Shown here piece by piece: positions 49,208-59,640 of a stretch of DNA of 61,461 nt. The notes under the pieces were generated by a model. The model worked only from the letters and a program-made list of their open reading frames with translations. It was not told the origin of the DNA and made no database searches. This stretch comes from an uncultured Flavobacteriaceae bacterium (GTDB lineage: Bacteria; Bacteroidota; Bacteroidia; Flavobacteriales; Flavobacteriaceae): NCBI GenBank assembly GCA_905181825.1, contig CAJIZJ010000006.1, forward strand, positions 1 through 61,461, read 5' to 3'. The position numbers and the translations under genes are program-made. Numbering within the stretch: the stretch's first letter is position 1; each line of letters starts with the position of its first letter.

Positions 49208-52009
49208 TTAATAGCGTAACGAGAAATGAGATCTAAATTGAGTCTTTATACCGCTGCTATTTAAGTAGCTTACTAAGAACCAGTAGTCGCCGCCTGCTAA
49301 TAATTGCCCATTAAATGTGCCATCCCAATTATCTTGGCTGGGTCTGAACTCCAATAGTAATTTACCAAATCGGTCAAAAATAAATATTTCAGCTAAGGAG
49401 TTGTTTTTTAGGCATTTGATGTTCCAAGTGTCGTTATATCCATCTCCATTTGGTGTGAAGAATTTTGGATACTCCATAATCATCACCGTTTTCTCAGGAA
49501 TTGTGCTGCACCCAAGCGCATCTCTTACAGCAACTGTGTGTTCTTCACAGCCGGTTACATATTCAAAGGTTGAGTTACTTTGCCAAACACCCCCATCTAA
49601 TTGGTATTCATAATCCTCACTTCCGCCTGTTGCGGAGACTGAAATCACTTGATTTGAATCAAAATCTTCTGAAGCATTAGTGGCGTTAATCGTTAACGCA
49701 CTAATAGTATTCACAACAATTGTCATTGTGGTCGAATCAGCACATTGCCCTGCGTCTGAAGTAAATATATAGGTTGTTGTTTCTAAATTATTTAATGAGG
49801 GAGTCCATGTTCCTGTGATCCCATTATTAGAGGTCTGTGGCAAGGGACTTATAAAATCCCCAACACAAACAGGAGCTACTTGTGTGAAATTAGGTATTGT
49901 TTGTGCTAGTACAGTAATGGTCATTGTAGTGCTAGGAACACAAGATAATCCGGGATTTGGAGTAAACGTATATTCTGTGGTACTTGTGTTGTTAATTGCT
50001 GGCGACCAAGCCCCCGCAATACTATTGTTTGAAGTTGTTGGGAGATCTAATAGAGTATCCCCAATACAAATGGTATCCACCTGTGTAAATAAGGGGGTGA
50101 TTAATGGAATTACTGTAACGGTCATTACAGCTTCAGTTGCACATTGCCCAGCAGTTGGTACAAAGGTATATTCTGTGGTTAATGCGTTGTCGACAGCCGG
50201 AGACCAAGTTCCAGTAATGCCTTCGTTAGAGGTTGATGGTAATGTAAATGTATCTCCTTCACATATTGGATCTAATTGATTAAAATTAGAAGAGCTGTTT
50301 GCAATTACTGTAATTATTGTATTTGCTGTACTAGCGCACTGATTGGGATCCGGTGTGAACGTGTAGGTGGTGGTTAATGTATTGTCTATAGCAGGCGACC
50401 AATTTCCAGTAATACCTTCGTTAGAGCTTGTAGGTAACTCATTGATAGTATCTCCATCACACACAGAGTCTATTGCAGCAAATGAAGGCGTAGTTATAGC
50501 CTCTATAACTACTGTCATAGTAGCTGATAGGGCACACTGTCCAGGGTCTGGCGTAAACGTATATTCTGTGGTTAATGTGTTGTTAATTGCCGGGCTCCAA
50601 GTTCCTGAAATCCCTTCGTTTGAAGTCGAAACTAATATAAATGAGTTCCCATTACACACAGGTTCTAATTGTGTAAAGTTTGTTGTTGTTGCTTGCTCTA
50701 CCACAACAGTCATTGTAGCGTTTGAAGCACATTGCCCAGCAGTAGGTACAAATGTATATTCTGTAGTTAATGCGTTGTCGACAGCCGGAGACCAAGTTCC
50801 AGTAATGCCTTCGTTAGAGGTTGATGGTAATGTAAATGTATCTCCTTCACATATTGGGCCTATCTGTGTAAAGCTTGGCGTGGTTGTCTGCTCAACTACA
50901 ATGGTCATTGTAGTATCAGAGGCACACTGTCCAGCGTCTGGCGTAAAATTATAGGTTGTAGTTGATGTATTATCTAATGCGGGTGCCCATGCTCCACTAA
51001 TTCCTTCTATAGAAGTGCTTGGAAGAGAATTAAGTGTATCTCCTTGGCATATTTGAGGGACTTGATCAAACACTGGAGTAGTGCCATCGATTACATTAAT
51101 GGTGACGCTTTGTGTTGAAGGGTCTCCACAAATATCGGTGATTAACACAGAATATGTTGTAGTAACCGTTGGTGACAGCGTAGGTACGGGACTGTCAACA
51201 TCACTGACTCCTTCTGCAGGAGACCATAAATAAGTGTCGCCACTAGGGATGCTTGCGTCAATTTGGATATCGTCTCCGTTACATATAGTTTTATCGTCTA
51301 TGGTTAAATTATCAACAAATGAAATACTGTTAAAACAAACACGGTGGATATTTACGCTTCCTCCAGTAGAACCAACAAATCCAAAATAAACGGTAGGATC
51401 CCCGCCAAAAATAGTATTTTTTATATCATCTGTTATGCTAAGCCGCAAATCACAATCAAAGTAAACATTAAACGTTTGAGTACTTGCTATCCATTCAATT
51501 TTAACTTCATGATCTGTGCCGTCTTCTATGTTGACGCTAGTTCCGCTCGCTTGTATTGGACCTGCTAAGTTGGACACAGATGTGTGGTTTGAAATTCCAT
51601 TTTTCATTATTGCGATGTGATCATAAACAGGGTCATTACGATCAGTATTTTGCCAAGTATCGAACTCTACTATCATGGATTGAGTAATTCCTTCATAACC
51701 AACACCACCACCAGAAACTCCAATAACGGGATTTGAGGTTCTCTTAAAAACTAGCGCCATGCCATCCGCACCATTCGCATCATTACTTCCAAAGTAATTT
51801 TGGTAATAAACGGTAAAGTCATTTGAGAAGTCAATGGCGTTGTCATACCATACTCCCCCCGTTTGAAAGTCAAGAGCTGGGGTTATCAGAAAACAATTGT
51901 TATCGAGAACCTGAGCATCTCCGATCACACTAGCATTTAATTGAGCGTGCCCTTTTAAAGAACTTAAAGCGACACATGTTATGAGGTAAAAAAGCTTTTT
52001 TGCTTTCAC
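49208..52009 (-). CDS. T9SS type B exported protein: L-type lectin domain plus seven Ig-like repeats
   Basis: 933 residues. Signal peptide (1-22), legume-lectin-like domain (about 25-240; 'FSNDFTVYYQNYFGS', 'GADGMALVF', 'VEFDTWQN'), one PKD/Ig-like domain (about 240-307), then seven tandem repeats of about 66 residues (about 309-771) each with 'xxICxGDTxxLPxTSNxGITGxWSPAxxN' spaced pattern and a conserved Cys pair, a short domain, and a C-terminal gliding-motility/T9SS type B sorting domain (about 845-933; 'FFTPNGDGYNDTWNI', 'IFDRFGKLLLE', 'NWDGTFNGQ'). It is exported by the type IX system to the cell surface and is probably an adhesin binding a glycan. Repeats 2 and 5 are almost identical at DNA level. 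Confidence 0.9.
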   Translation of the reverse strand: MKAKKLFYLITCVALSSLKGHAQLNASVIGDAQVLDNNCFLITPALDFQTGGVWYDNAIDFSNDFTVYYQNYFGSNDANGADGMALVFKRTSNPVIGVSGGGVGYEGITQSMIVEFDTWQNTDRNDPVYDHIAIMKNGISNHTSVSNLAGPIQASGTSVNIEDGTDHEVKIEWIASTQTFNVYFDCDLRLSITDDIKNTIFGGDPTVYFGFVGSTGGSVNIHRVCFNSISFVDNLTIDDKTICNGDDIQIDASIPSGDTYLWSPAEGVSDVDSPVPTLSPTVTTTYSVLITDICGDPSTQSVTINVIDGTTPVFDQVPQICQGDTLNSLPSTSIEGISGAWAPALDNTSTTTYNFTPDAGQCASDTTMTIVVEQTTTPSFTQIGPICEGDTFTLPSTSNEGITGTWSPAVDNALTTEYTFVPTAGQCASNATMTVVVEQATTTNFTQLEPVCNGNSFILVSTSNEGISGTWSPAINNTLTTEYTFTPDPGQCALSATMTVVIEAITTPSFAAIDSVCDGDTINELPTSSNEGITGNWSPAIDNTLTTTYTFTPDPNQCASTANTIITVIANSSSNFNQLDPICEGDTFTLPSTSNEGITGTWSPAVDNALTTEYTFVPTAGQCATEAVMTVTVIPLITPLFTQVDTICIGDTLLDLPTTSNNSIAGAWSPAINNTSTTEYTFTPNPGLSCVPSTTMTITVLAQTIPNFTQVAPVCVGDFISPLPQTSNNGITGTWTPSLNNLETTTYIFTSDAGQCADSTTMTIVVNTISALTINATNASEDFDSNQVISVSATGGSEDYEYQLDGGVWQSNSTFEYVTGCEEHTVAVRDALGCSTIPEKTVMIMEYPKFFTPNGDGYNDTWNIKCLKNNSLAEIFIFDRFGKLLLEFRPSQDNWDGTFNGQLLAGGDYWFLVSYLNSSGIKTQFRSHFSLRY
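50139..50269 (-). repeat. Near-identical repeat copy A (unit 5)
   Basis: 131 bp matching 50727-50857 at 128 positions; the 92 bp from 50178 to 50269 are identical. Points to recent duplication or gene conversion between repeat units 5 and 2. Confidence 0.9.
50727..50857 (-). repeat. Near-identical repeat copy B (unit 2)
   Basis: Partner of 50139-50269, with only three mismatches, all in the first 39 bp in + strand order. The other units are far more diverged. Confidence 0.9.
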
Positions 52010-52044
52010 AAGATTGGTTTATCGGTTAATTATAAAATTAAAAA

Positions 52045-53586
52045 CTACAGTTCTTTAAGCCAGTGTTTCATGGCAACTTCATTTTCTATGATTGTTTTTA
52101 AGTCTTCTATTTTGACACGTTGCTGCTCCATAGTATCTCTGTATCTTATGGTCACACACTTGTCTTCTAGAGTGTCATGGTCAACAGTAATACAAAAAGG
52201 CGTCCCTAAGGCATCTTGACGACGGTAGCGTCTTCCAACAGCATCTTTTTCGTCATAAACCACATTAAAATCCCATTTTAAATCATTTAAAATTGCTTTC
52301 GCAACCTCAGGCAATCCATCCTTTTTTATTAACGGCAATATAGCAGCTTTTGTTGGGGCTAGGACTGCAGGTAATTTTAAAACAGTTCTCGTCGTGTTAT
52401 TCTCTAAAGTTTCTTCAGTCAAGGCATTAGAAAATACAGCCAAAAACATACGGTCCAATCCGATAGAGGTCTCTAGAACATATGGTGTATAATTTTTATT
52501 CTCTTCGTGATCAAAATATTGAAGTTTTTTACCAGAATGGGTTTGGTGCTGGTTCAAATCAAAATCTGTTCTGGAGTGAATACCTTCGAGTTCTTTAAAG
52601 CCAAACGGAAACTTAAATTCTATATCGGCGGCAGCATCTGCGTAATGCGCCAGCTTATCATGGTCATGAAAACGGTAGTTTTCAGCTCCCATTCCCAATG
52701 ATAAATGCCATTTCATTCGCGCTTCTTTCCAATGCTCATACCATTTTGCTTGTGTTCCAGGTTTGATAAAAAACTGTAGTTCCATTTGTTCAAACTCACG
52801 CATTCTAAAAATAAACTGACGCGCTACAATTTCATTTCTAAAGGCTTTTCCAGTCTGTGCAATCCCAAAAGGGATTTTCATACGACCTGATTTTTGGACA
52901 TTCAGAAAGTTCACAAAAATTCCTTGTGCCGTTTCAGGACGTAAATATAAATCCATAGCAGTTTCTGCATTTGCTCCCAATTTGGTGCCAAACATCAAGT
53001 TGAATTGCTTTATATCGGTCCAGTTTTTACTTCCTGTTAAAGGGTCTGATATTTCAAGCTCTTCAATAAGGGCTTTTACATCTGCTAAGTCTTCGTTTTC
53101 TAATGATTGCCCCATTCGTGACAAAATAGCATTAATTTTATCTTGATAGGCCACCACCCGACCATTGGTGCTAATGAACTCACTTTTGTCAAAACTCTCG
53201 CCAAAGCGTTTCTCCGCTTTTTTTATTTCCTTCTCTATCTTTCCTTCAATCTTGGCGCAGTAGTCTTCAATTAAAACATCTGCTCTGTATCGTTTTTTTG
53301 AGTCTTTATTGTCAATTAAAGGGTCGTTAAAGGCCTCCACATGCCCAGAAGCCTTCCAGGTAGTTGGATGCATAAATATAGCAGCATCTAGCCCTACGAT
53401 GTTATCGTTCATTTGAACCATGGCTTTCCACCAGTACTCACGAATATTTTTCTTTAACTCTACACCGTTTTGTGCATAGTCATAAACAGCACTTAAGCCA
53501 TCATAAATTTCACTGCTTTGAAATACAAATCCGTATTCTTTAGCGTGGGATATTACCTTTTTAAAAGTATCTGGTTGATTTGTCAT
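52045..53586 (-). CDS. glyS: Glycyl-tRNA synthetase (class II, alpha2 type)
   Basis: Charges tRNA-Gly. 513 residues, the homodimeric single-chain form rather than the bacterial alpha2beta2 type. Class II motifs: motif 1 near 'DIVG..AIFMHPTTWKASG', motif 2 'FRNEIVARQFIFRMREFEQMELQFF' region (FRNE seen as AFRNEI), motif 3 'SIGLDRMFLAVFS'. The C-terminal anticodon-binding domain (about 410-513) has 'KAAILPLIKKDGLPEVA' and 'GRRYRRQDALGTPFCITVD'. A TATTTTTG element is at 53591-53598, 4 bp upstream of the start, which would give an almost leaderless message or simply be coincidental. Divergent from comF. Confidence 0.95.
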   Translation of the reverse strand: MTNQPDTFKKVISHAKEYGFVFQSSEIYDGLSAVYDYAQNGVELKKNIREYWWKAMVQMNDNIVGLDAAIFMHPTTWKASGHVEAFNDPLIDNKDSKKRYRADVLIEDYCAKIEGKIEKEIKKAEKRFGESFDKSEFISTNGRVVAYQDKINAILSRMGQSLENEDLADVKALIEELEISDPLTGSKNWTDIKQFNLMFGTKLGANAETAMDLYLRPETAQGIFVNFLNVQKSGRMKIPFGIAQTGKAFRNEIVARQFIFRMREFEQMELQFFIKPGTQAKWYEHWKEARMKWHLSLGMGAENYRFHDHDKLAHYADAAADIEFKFPFGFKELEGIHSRTDFDLNQHQTHSGKKLQYFDHEENKNYTPYVLETSIGLDRMFLAVFSNALTEETLENNTTRTVLKLPAVLAPTKAAILPLIKKDGLPEVAKAILNDLKWDFNVVYDEKDAVGRRYRRQDALGTPFCITVDHDTLEDKCVTIRYRDTMEQQRVKIEDLKTIIENEVAMKHWLKEL

Positions 53587-53681
53587 ATTACAAAAATAAA
53601 AAACCTTGTGAATTAAGAGTTAAACTTGCTTAAAAATATGAGATTTAATTTTAGTTTTATGAATTCCTAAATCTCTTTACT

Positions 53682-54374
53682 ATGTTCTTATCCTTGGTTA
53701 ATCTTTTTTTTCCTAAAACATGTCAAGCCTGTAGTCTGATTTTGTCAGACAATGAATTGCAAATTTGTGTCAGCTGCCGGCACGAATTACCTTTAACAAA
53801 CTACCACTATGATAACTCTGAAGCTATTAAAAAGATTTTTTATGGTCGCGTAGAGCTAAAGGGAGCAACTGCTTTGTTTTATTTTTACAAGGGTGGGAAA
53901 GTGCAAAAGTTGTTGCATAAATTAAAATATAAAGGCCAAGAAGAACTCGGGCTGTTATTTGGTAAATGGCTAGGCGCTGAGTTGGTTGAATCTAATTTTT
54001 TTAACTCTATAGATGTAGTTATTCCTGTTCCTATTCATCCACGTAAGCTCAAAAAACGGGGCTATAATCAAGTTGCGCTCTTTGCTCAGTATCTTGCGAT
54101 TAGTTTGAATGCTAAATTTGAAGATTCTGTATTGTTAAAATCTACTTTCACACAAACGCAAGTCTTTCAATCTAGAGAAGAACGCTTTCAGTCTGTTTCA
54201 AATAGTTTTGTTGCCGTCGATCTTCATAAGATTGATCATTTGCATGTGTTACTGGTTGATGATGTTATTACCACAGGTGCTACGATTGAAGCTTGTGCTT
54301 TAGTTTTAAAAAAGGCGACTAACCTGCGTTTAAGTTTAGCAACTATTGCAATTACGCATTCCATTTTTCGTTAG
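53682..54374 (+). CDS. comF: ComF family phosphoribosyltransferase-like protein
   Basis: 230 residues. N-terminal zinc-ribbon pairs CxxC at C14/C17 and C29/C32, then a type I phosphoribosyltransferase fold with the PRPP-loop 'HVLLVDDVITTGATIEAC' and 'VIPVPIHPRKLKKRGYNQ'. ComF is required for DNA transformation in several bacteria, thought to link import to single-strand DNA handling; whether this organism is competent is unknown. The next ORF starts 40 bp after its stop. Confidence 0.9.
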   Translation: MFLSLVNLFFPKTCQACSLILSDNELQICVSCRHELPLTNYHYDNSEAIKKIFYGRVELKGATALFYFYKGGKVQKLLHKLKYKGQEELGLLFGKWLGAELVESNFFNSIDVVIPVPIHPRKLKKRGYNQVALFAQYLAISLNAKFEDSVLLKSTFTQTQVFQSREERFQSVSNSFVAVDLHKIDHLHVLLVDDVITTGATIEACALVLKKATNLRLSLATIAITHSIFR

Positions 54375-54414
54375 TACTAAAATATGTTGTTACTTTGCAT
54401 TAAATGCAGTTCTA

Positions 54415-56016
54415 ATGGGTAAAAGTATAGCTAACTTAGGTTTTTTAGTCGTTGTGGGTATGATATTGACACAGTGTGCTAATAGAGGCACTACTACGGG
54501 TGGTGATAAAGACGAAACCCCTCCAGTTATCATTAAGTCAACTCCAGAAAATTTTTCTATAAATTTTGATGCCAATGAAATCAAAATTCAATTTGATGAA
54601 TATGTTAAGTTGTCAAATCTTCAAAAACAGCTTATTATATCTCCCCCAATGAATATTGAGCCAGAGATCGTACCGGTTGGGACCGCAAGTAAAGTAATTA
54701 CTATTAAACTTTTTGACACACTTCAACCTAACACCACGTATGCTTTTAACTTTGGAGAAAGTATCGCAGACAATAACGAGGGTAATTTGTTTCCATATTA
54801 TAAGTATGTATTTTCCACCGGGAATTATATTGACTCACTTTCTGTTTCAGGGATTGTTTCTGATGCTTTAAATAAAGATGTAGACGAACGTGTTGCTGTT
54901 TTATTGTACGAAGTAGATTCTTCTTTCCACGATTCTATTTTATATAAACAAAAGCCAAAATATATTGCAGTTACCGATAGTGCTTCTGGTTTTAGTTTAG
55001 AAAACATAAAAAAAGGGTCCTATCTATTAGCGGCACTTAAGGAAGAGAATCCAAATTATACTTATCAGCAAAAGACAGATAAGATTGCCTACAGAAAGCA
55101 ATTTATTACAGTTCCATCAGATACAGCTTATGAATTGAAACTGTTTAAAGAATCTATAGATTACAGTTTTAAACGCGCACGACAAGCCTCTCAAAATAAA
55201 ATTGCTTTTGGTTACGAGGGTGATGGTGAATCGATGCTTATAAATATCATTTCCGATGTTCCAGATGGTTTTTCATCCGTCATTACTAAAGAAATAGAAA
55301 AAGATACTTTGAACTATTGGTATCGCCCTACATTAAAAGCTGATTCTTTGGTTTTTGAAGTCATTCGCGAGCAATCTATTGACACAGCCGTTGTGAAAAT
55401 AAAAGAATTTGAGTCGGACTCTTTAGTGTTCAAATCTCTTTCTTCGACCCTAAAGTTAAAAGACTCTTATGTCATAAGCGCCTCGACGCCTCTAAAAAAT
55501 ATAGACGAATCAAAGGTGCGAGTTATGGATAAAGACTCGGTTTTTATAAAACCAAAGATGGTCCTAAATTCAATAATTAACAGCGTTGTATTAGATTTCG
55601 ATAAAACAGAAAAAAATAGTTACGATATCCAACTATTGCCAGGTGCTTTAACAGATTTTTATGGCGTAGCAAACGATACTTTAAACTATAAAGCCTCTAC
55701 CAAACTTCAATCTGATTATGGAAATGTAAGGATTAATATAAGCAATGGTGTTTATCCTTTGATCGTTCAAATAACAAATGACAAAGGAGAGGTTATTGAA
55801 TCTTCTTTGGAACTAAACCCTTCACCAATTGACTTCCAAGATGTGAGTCCGGGCATCTATTTCTTAAGAGCTGTATTTGACACCAATCAAAACGGAGATT
55901 ATGATACTGGAAATTATTTAAGTAAAACACAGCCTGAGCGTGTTAGTTACGCTTCAGAACCTATTGAAGTACGTGCGGGTTGGGATACTATAGAAGAGTT
56001 TGTGTTAGCAGATTAA
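54415..56016 (+). CDS. Ig-like (Big_5) domain lipoprotein, function unknown
   Basis: 533 residues from ATG 54415, chosen for its lipoprotein signal ([21 protein letters not shown]); the frame to 54346 overlaps comF. The opening '[18 protein letters not shown]' followed by '[13 protein letters not shown]' and '[20 protein letters not shown]' is the bacterial Ig-like Big_5 domain. The rest is beta-rich with a C-terminal '[21 protein letters not shown]' segment resembling SdrD/CNA-B-like sheets. This protein follows comF in many flavobacteria, from memory. Convergent with and overlapping sdhB by four bases (56013-56016). Probably on the outer membrane; role unknown. Confidence 0.85.
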   Translation: MGKSIANLGFLVVVGMILTQCANRGTTTGGDKDETPPVIIKSTPENFSINFDANEIKIQFDEYVKLSNLQKQLIISPPMNIEPEIVPVGTASKVITIKLFDTLQPNTTYAFNFGESIADNNEGNLFPYYKYVFSTGNYIDSLSVSGIVSDALNKDVDERVAVLLYEVDSSFHDSILYKQKPKYIAVTDSASGFSLENIKKGSYLLAALKEENPNYTYQQKTDKIAYRKQFITVPSDTAYELKLFKESIDYSFKRARQASQNKIAFGYEGDGESMLINIISDVPDGFSSVITKEIEKDTLNYWYRPTLKADSLVFEVIREQSIDTAVVKIKEFESDSLVFKSLSSTLKLKDSYVISASTPLKNIDESKVRVMDKDSVFIKPKMVLNSIINSVVLDFDKTEKNSYDIQLLPGALTDFYGVANDTLNYKASTKLQSDYGNVRINISNGVYPLIVQITNDKGEVIESSLELNPSPIDFQDVSPGIYFLRAVFDTNQNGDYDTGNYLSKTQPERVSYASEPIEVRAGWDTIEEFVLAD

Positions 56017-56759
56017 GACTTTACACTCGCTTTAATTAATTCCCGATTCATTCTTGCAATAGTTTCTAATGAAATTCCTTTAGGACATTCAACCTCGCAA
56101 GCGCCGGTATTGGTGCAGTTTCCAAAGCCTTCTAAATCCATCTGAGCTACCATGTTTTGAACACGATCTGTGGCTTCAATTTGACCCTGTGGCAACAATG
56201 CATATTGAGATACTTTAGCCCCTACAAATAGCATTGCGGAAGAGTTTTTACAACTCGCAACACAAGCACCACATCCAATACAAGTCGCGGCATCCATTGC
56301 CTCATCTGCATCGTGTTTTGAGATGGGAATAGAATTTCCATCTTGTGTGTTTCCAGACGTATTTACCGATATAAAACCACCAGCATGTTGTATTCTGTCA
56401 AAAGCTGAGCGATCGACCACTAAATCTTTTATAACAGGAAATGCATCTGCTCTAAAAGGCTCAATAAAAATAGTGTCACCATCTTTAAACTTACGCATGT
56501 GCAGTTGGCAAGTTGTTACTCGACGGTCAGGTCCATGAGCTTCTCCATTAATGTATAGTGAGCATGATCCACAGATGCCTTCTCTACAATCATGATCAAA
56601 AGCAACGGGAGTATCCCCATTGGTTATGAGTTGTCTGTTAAGGATGTCCAACATTTCAAGAAATGACATGTCTGGAGAGATATCTTTAATTGGATATTCT
56701 ACAATTTTCCCTTTAGCCTCGGCGTTTTTTTGTCGCCATATTTGTAATGTTAAATTCAT
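56013..56759 (-). CDS. sdhB: Succinate dehydrogenase/fumarate reductase iron-sulfur subunit
   Basis: Carries three Fe-S clusters passing electrons from SdhA to quinone. 248 residues. [2Fe-2S] ligands in '[15 protein letters not shown]' and 'VTTCQLHM'; [4Fe-4S] and [3Fe-4S] ligands in '[11 protein letters not shown]' and '[14 protein letters not shown]'. Last gene of the sdhCAB operon, 8 bp after sdhA. The Bacteroidota type B complex can work in both directions. Ends overlapping the stop of the convergent Ig-like gene. Confidence 0.96.
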   Translation of the reverse strand: MNLTLQIWRQKNAEAKGKIVEYPIKDISPDMSFLEMLDILNRQLITNGDTPVAFDHDCREGICGSCSLYINGEAHGPDRRVTTCQLHMRKFKDGDTIFIEPFRADAFPVIKDLVVDRSAFDRIQHAGGFISVNTSGNTQDGNSIPISKHDADEAMDAATCIGCGACVASCKNSSAMLFVGAKVSQYALLPQGQIEATDRVQNMVAQMDLEGFGNCTNTGACEVECPKGISLETIARMNRELIKASVKS

Positions 56760-56767
56760 AGCAGTGC

Positions 56768-58765
56768 TTATTTGTAGGATCGTTCTTTAACTTCTATATT
56801 TTCGTAAACTAACTCTTCTTTATGCAGTTCAGCATCTTTTGGAGCGCCTTTGTATTCCCATGCAGATACAAATTGAAACTCTTTTCTACGTTGCGCTTCC
56901 CCTTCTGCAGTTTGGTATTCTTCTCTAAAGTGACCTCCAGCAGATTCTTCTCGAACCAATGCGTCTTTTGCAAACAGCTCTCCTAACTCAAGGAAGTCAG
57001 CCACACGGCCTGCTTTTGCAAGTTCTTCATTAAATTCATTGGCGGCTCCAGGCACTCTCACGTCCTTATAAAATTCATCACGAAGCGCTGAAATTTCTTC
57101 AATCGCTTCTTTTAATTCTTTTTCATTACGAGCCATACCACATTTATTCCACATAATTTTTCCAAGACGTTTGTGGAAATAATCCACAGGCTTGGTGCCC
57201 TTATTGTTGATAAAGTGATCAATTTCTGACTTTACTTTTGCTTCTGCTTCATCAAATTCTACAGAGTCAGTTGAAATAGGTCCTGTTCTAATATCTTTAG
57301 ACAGGTAATTTCCAATGGTATATGGTAATACAAAATAGCCATCGGCTAAACCTTGCATCAAAGCAGATGCTCCTAAGCGATTTGCACCATGCTCAGAAAA
57401 ATTAGCTTCTCCAATTGCATACAAACCAGGGATGGTTGTCTGCAGGTTATAGTCAACCCAAACACCCCCCATGGTATAGTGAACCGCTGGATAAATCATC
57501 ATAGGAGTTTCATATGGGTTTTCATCAACAATTTTCTCGTACATCTGGAATAAGTTGCCGTATTTACTTTTAACGACCTCTTTTCCTAGGGTTTGAATGA
57601 GCGCTTCATCCTCTTCGTTTAGTCCTTTGACATGCGCTTTTTCTTTTCCGTATCTAATAATGGCAGCGGCAAAGTCTAAAAACACTGCTTCACCTGTTTT
57701 ATTCACTCCAAAACCGGCATCACATCGTTCCTTAGCGGCTCTTGAAGCAACATCTCTAGGAACTAAGTTTCCAAAAGCAGGGTACCGTCTTTCCAAGAAG
57801 TAATCACGCTTATCTTCTGCAAGATCAGTTGGCTTTAATTCTCGGTTTTGTATTGCTTTGGCATCTTCTAAGTTTTTCGGAACCCATATACGGCCATCAT
57901 TTCTTAAGGATTCTGACATCAGAGTTAGCTTCGATTGATGATCTCCAGAAACAGGAATACATGTAGGGTGAATTTGTGTATAGCAAGGGTTTGCAAAGTA
58001 AGCACCACGTTTGTGCGCTTTCCAAGCAGCAGTGACGTTACTCCCCATTGCATTAGTCGATAAGTAAAATACATTCCCATAGCCACCAGAGCCTAAGACA
58101 ACAGCGTGTGCTGAATGTCGTTCGATTTCGCCAGTAACTAAATTACGAGCTATAATTCCACGCGCTTTTCCATCAACCACCACGACATCTAACATTTCAT
58201 GACGGTTATACATCTTAATTTTTCCACGACCAATTTGTCGGTTCATAGCGGAGTAAGCGCCCAACAAGAGTTGTTGGCCTGTTTGTCCTTTAGCATAAAA
58301 GGTTCTTGAAACTAAAACTCCACCAAATGAACGGTTGTCTAATAGACCCCCATAATCCCTTGCAAAAGGAACACCTTGTGCCACACATTGGTCAATGATA
58401 TTGGTGGATACTTCGGCCAAACGATGCACATTTGCTTCTCTTGAACGGTAGTCGCCACCTTTAACCGTATCGTAAAACAATCGGTAAGTAGAGTCTCCAT
58501 CTCCTTGATAATTTTTAGAGGCATTGATCCCCCCTTGTGCTGCAATTGAGTGTGCACGTCGGGGAGAATCCTGGAAACAAAACGCTTTTACGTTATAGCC
58601 AAGCTCTGCGAGTGTTGCTGCTGCAGAACCTCCAGCAAGACCAGTACCCACAACAATGACGTCTAACAGACGTTTGTTGGCAGGGTTTACAAGGTCAATA
58701 GTGTTTTTGTGATTGGTCCATTTATCTGCTAAAGGACCTTCGGGTATTTTTGAATCTAAAGCCAT
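56768..58765 (-). CDS. sdhA: Succinate dehydrogenase/fumarate reductase flavoprotein subunit
   Basis: FAD subunit that oxidises succinate to fumarate in the TCA cycle. 665 residues, typical of the Bacteroidota/Bacillus type B enzyme. FAD-binding '[21 protein letters not shown]' region, '[14 protein letters not shown]' (FAD-linking His), '[11 protein letters not shown]', active-site '[20 protein letters not shown]' and '[17 protein letters not shown]'. Starts 11 bp after sdhC. Confidence 0.97.
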   Translation of the reverse strand: MALDSKIPEGPLADKWTNHKNTIDLVNPANKRLLDVIVVGTGLAGGSAAATLAELGYNVKAFCFQDSPRRAHSIAAQGGINASKNYQGDGDSTYRLFYDTVKGGDYRSREANVHRLAEVSTNIIDQCVAQGVPFARDYGGLLDNRSFGGVLVSRTFYAKGQTGQQLLLGAYSAMNRQIGRGKIKMYNRHEMLDVVVVDGKARGIIARNLVTGEIERHSAHAVVLGSGGYGNVFYLSTNAMGSNVTAAWKAHKRGAYFANPCYTQIHPTCIPVSGDHQSKLTLMSESLRNDGRIWVPKNLEDAKAIQNRELKPTDLAEDKRDYFLERRYPAFGNLVPRDVASRAAKERCDAGFGVNKTGEAVFLDFAAAIIRYGKEKAHVKGLNEEDEALIQTLGKEVVKSKYGNLFQMYEKIVDENPYETPMMIYPAVHYTMGGVWVDYNLQTTIPGLYAIGEANFSEHGANRLGASALMQGLADGYFVLPYTIGNYLSKDIRTGPISTDSVEFDEAEAKVKSEIDHFINNKGTKPVDYFHKRLGKIMWNKCGMARNEKELKEAIEEISALRDEFYKDVRVPGAANEFNEELAKAGRVADFLELGELFAKDALVREESAGGHFREEYQTAEGEAQRRKEFQFVSAWEYKGAPKDAELHKEELVYENIEVKERSYK

Positions 58766-58776
58766 AATCCTATGAT

Positions 58777-59460
58777 TTAGTGTGAATTATTAAAAAAGTG
58801 GAAAAGGGCAATTACGATAAATCCTAATGGAATTAGGATCGCATATGCTTTACCAAACCCTCTTAATGATTTAGTATATTTATTGTTCGCTCCAACTGAT
58901 TGGAATGCGGAGTTGAATCCGTGTAGTAAATGTAATGATAAGAACACAAAGCCAACACAATATAGAATAACGCGCCACACGGGTACGAATTTGTGTTGAA
59001 GTTCTTCAAAATATCGGTAACCCGATCCATCTTCCAAAAGACCGGAGGAATCTCCAACCACATATTTTATATTTAATTCAGGAATCCAGAAGTCAATAAA
59101 ATGAATCACTAGAAATACTAGAATAAATCCTCCACTATAAATCATATTTCTACTCATCCAAGTAGAATTAGCATTCGCATTGTTTTTAGCATAGCTCACC
59201 GATCTTGAAGATTTGTTCTTGAATTCTAAAACAAATCCCATCGCAAAGTGAAAAATAACACCAAAAATAAGAATAGGTTGTAATACAAACTGAACCAACG
59301 GATTTGTTCCCATGAAATGAGATACCTCGTTAAACGTGTCTGGGTTTAAAACAGATAGAATGTTGATGGCAAAATGCTGTAAAATGAAAAACATAAGGAA
59401 AAATGCAGAGAGCGCCATGGCTATCTTTCTTCCAATTGATGACTTTAAAATCTCACTCAT
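58777..59460 (-). CDS. sdhC: Succinate dehydrogenase cytochrome b558 subunit
   Basis: Single large membrane anchor (227 residues, five hydrophobic helices) binding two hemes and quinone in type B complexes; no separate sdhD is needed or present. Histidines on helices seen in '[11 protein letters not shown]', '[11 protein letters not shown]', '[10 protein letters not shown]' and '[14 protein letters not shown]' are the likely heme ligands. First gene of the operon; a canonical Bacteroidota promoter (59485-59515) lies upstream. Confidence 0.94.
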   Translation of the reverse strand: MSEILKSSIGRKIAMALSAFFLMFFILQHFAINILSVLNPDTFNEVSHFMGTNPLVQFVLQPILIFGVIFHFAMGFVLEFKNKSSRSVSYAKNNANANSTWMSRNMIYSGGFILVFLVIHFIDFWIPELNIKYVVGDSSGLLEDGSGYRYFEELQHKFVPVWRVILYCVGFVFLSLHLLHGFNSAFQSVGANNKYTKSLRGFGKAYAILIPLGFIVIALFHFFNNSH

Positions 59461-59484
59461 TATTATTTGAATTTTTTAACTATA

Positions 59485-59515
59485 CAAAGGTACTTCACGG
59501 TAAGGTTTTAGACAA
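59485..59515 (-). promoter_or_regulatory. Canonical Bacteroidota promoter of sdhCAB
   Basis: On the minus strand TTG (complement of 59513-59515), 20 nt spacer, then TACCTTTG (complement of 59485-59492): both elements and spacing match the primary sigma consensus of this phylum. 24 bp upstream of the sdhC ATG. Confidence 0.75.
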
Positions 59516-59614
59516 TTACTATAGACATAATTTTGTTATTTAGAATTGTTTTAAATAACCACAAGAGATCAGAGTAATTTAATTTTTTTATCGTTTATTG
59601 TGTTATATAATTTT

Positions 59615-59622
59615 TAAATTTG
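59615..59622 (+). promoter_or_regulatory. Probable -7 promoter element of pepP
   Basis: TAAATTTG matches TAnnTTTG, 18 bp before the pepP ATG at 59641. A TTT at 59594-59596 is at a plausible -33 distance. Confidence 0.45.
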
Positions 59623-59640
59623 AGCTAAACAAGATTCGCT

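Larger units (their letters stand above)
49697..51083 (-). repeat. Seven tandem ~198-bp coding repeats
   Basis: Seven units of about 66 codons within the lectin-repeat gene. The protein consensus includes a Cys followed by GD, LP-TSN-GI-G-WSPA and a TFTPD-GQC segment. Boundaries are approximate. Confidence 0.85.

Noticed and set aside
49815-50954. Long plus-strand ORFs (49815-50279, 50367-50954) opposite the lectin-repeat gene, with repeating Val/Ser-rich protein
   Set aside because: They are antisense shadows of the seven Ig-like repeats; they repeat because the coding strand does and they lack a conserved start or domain.
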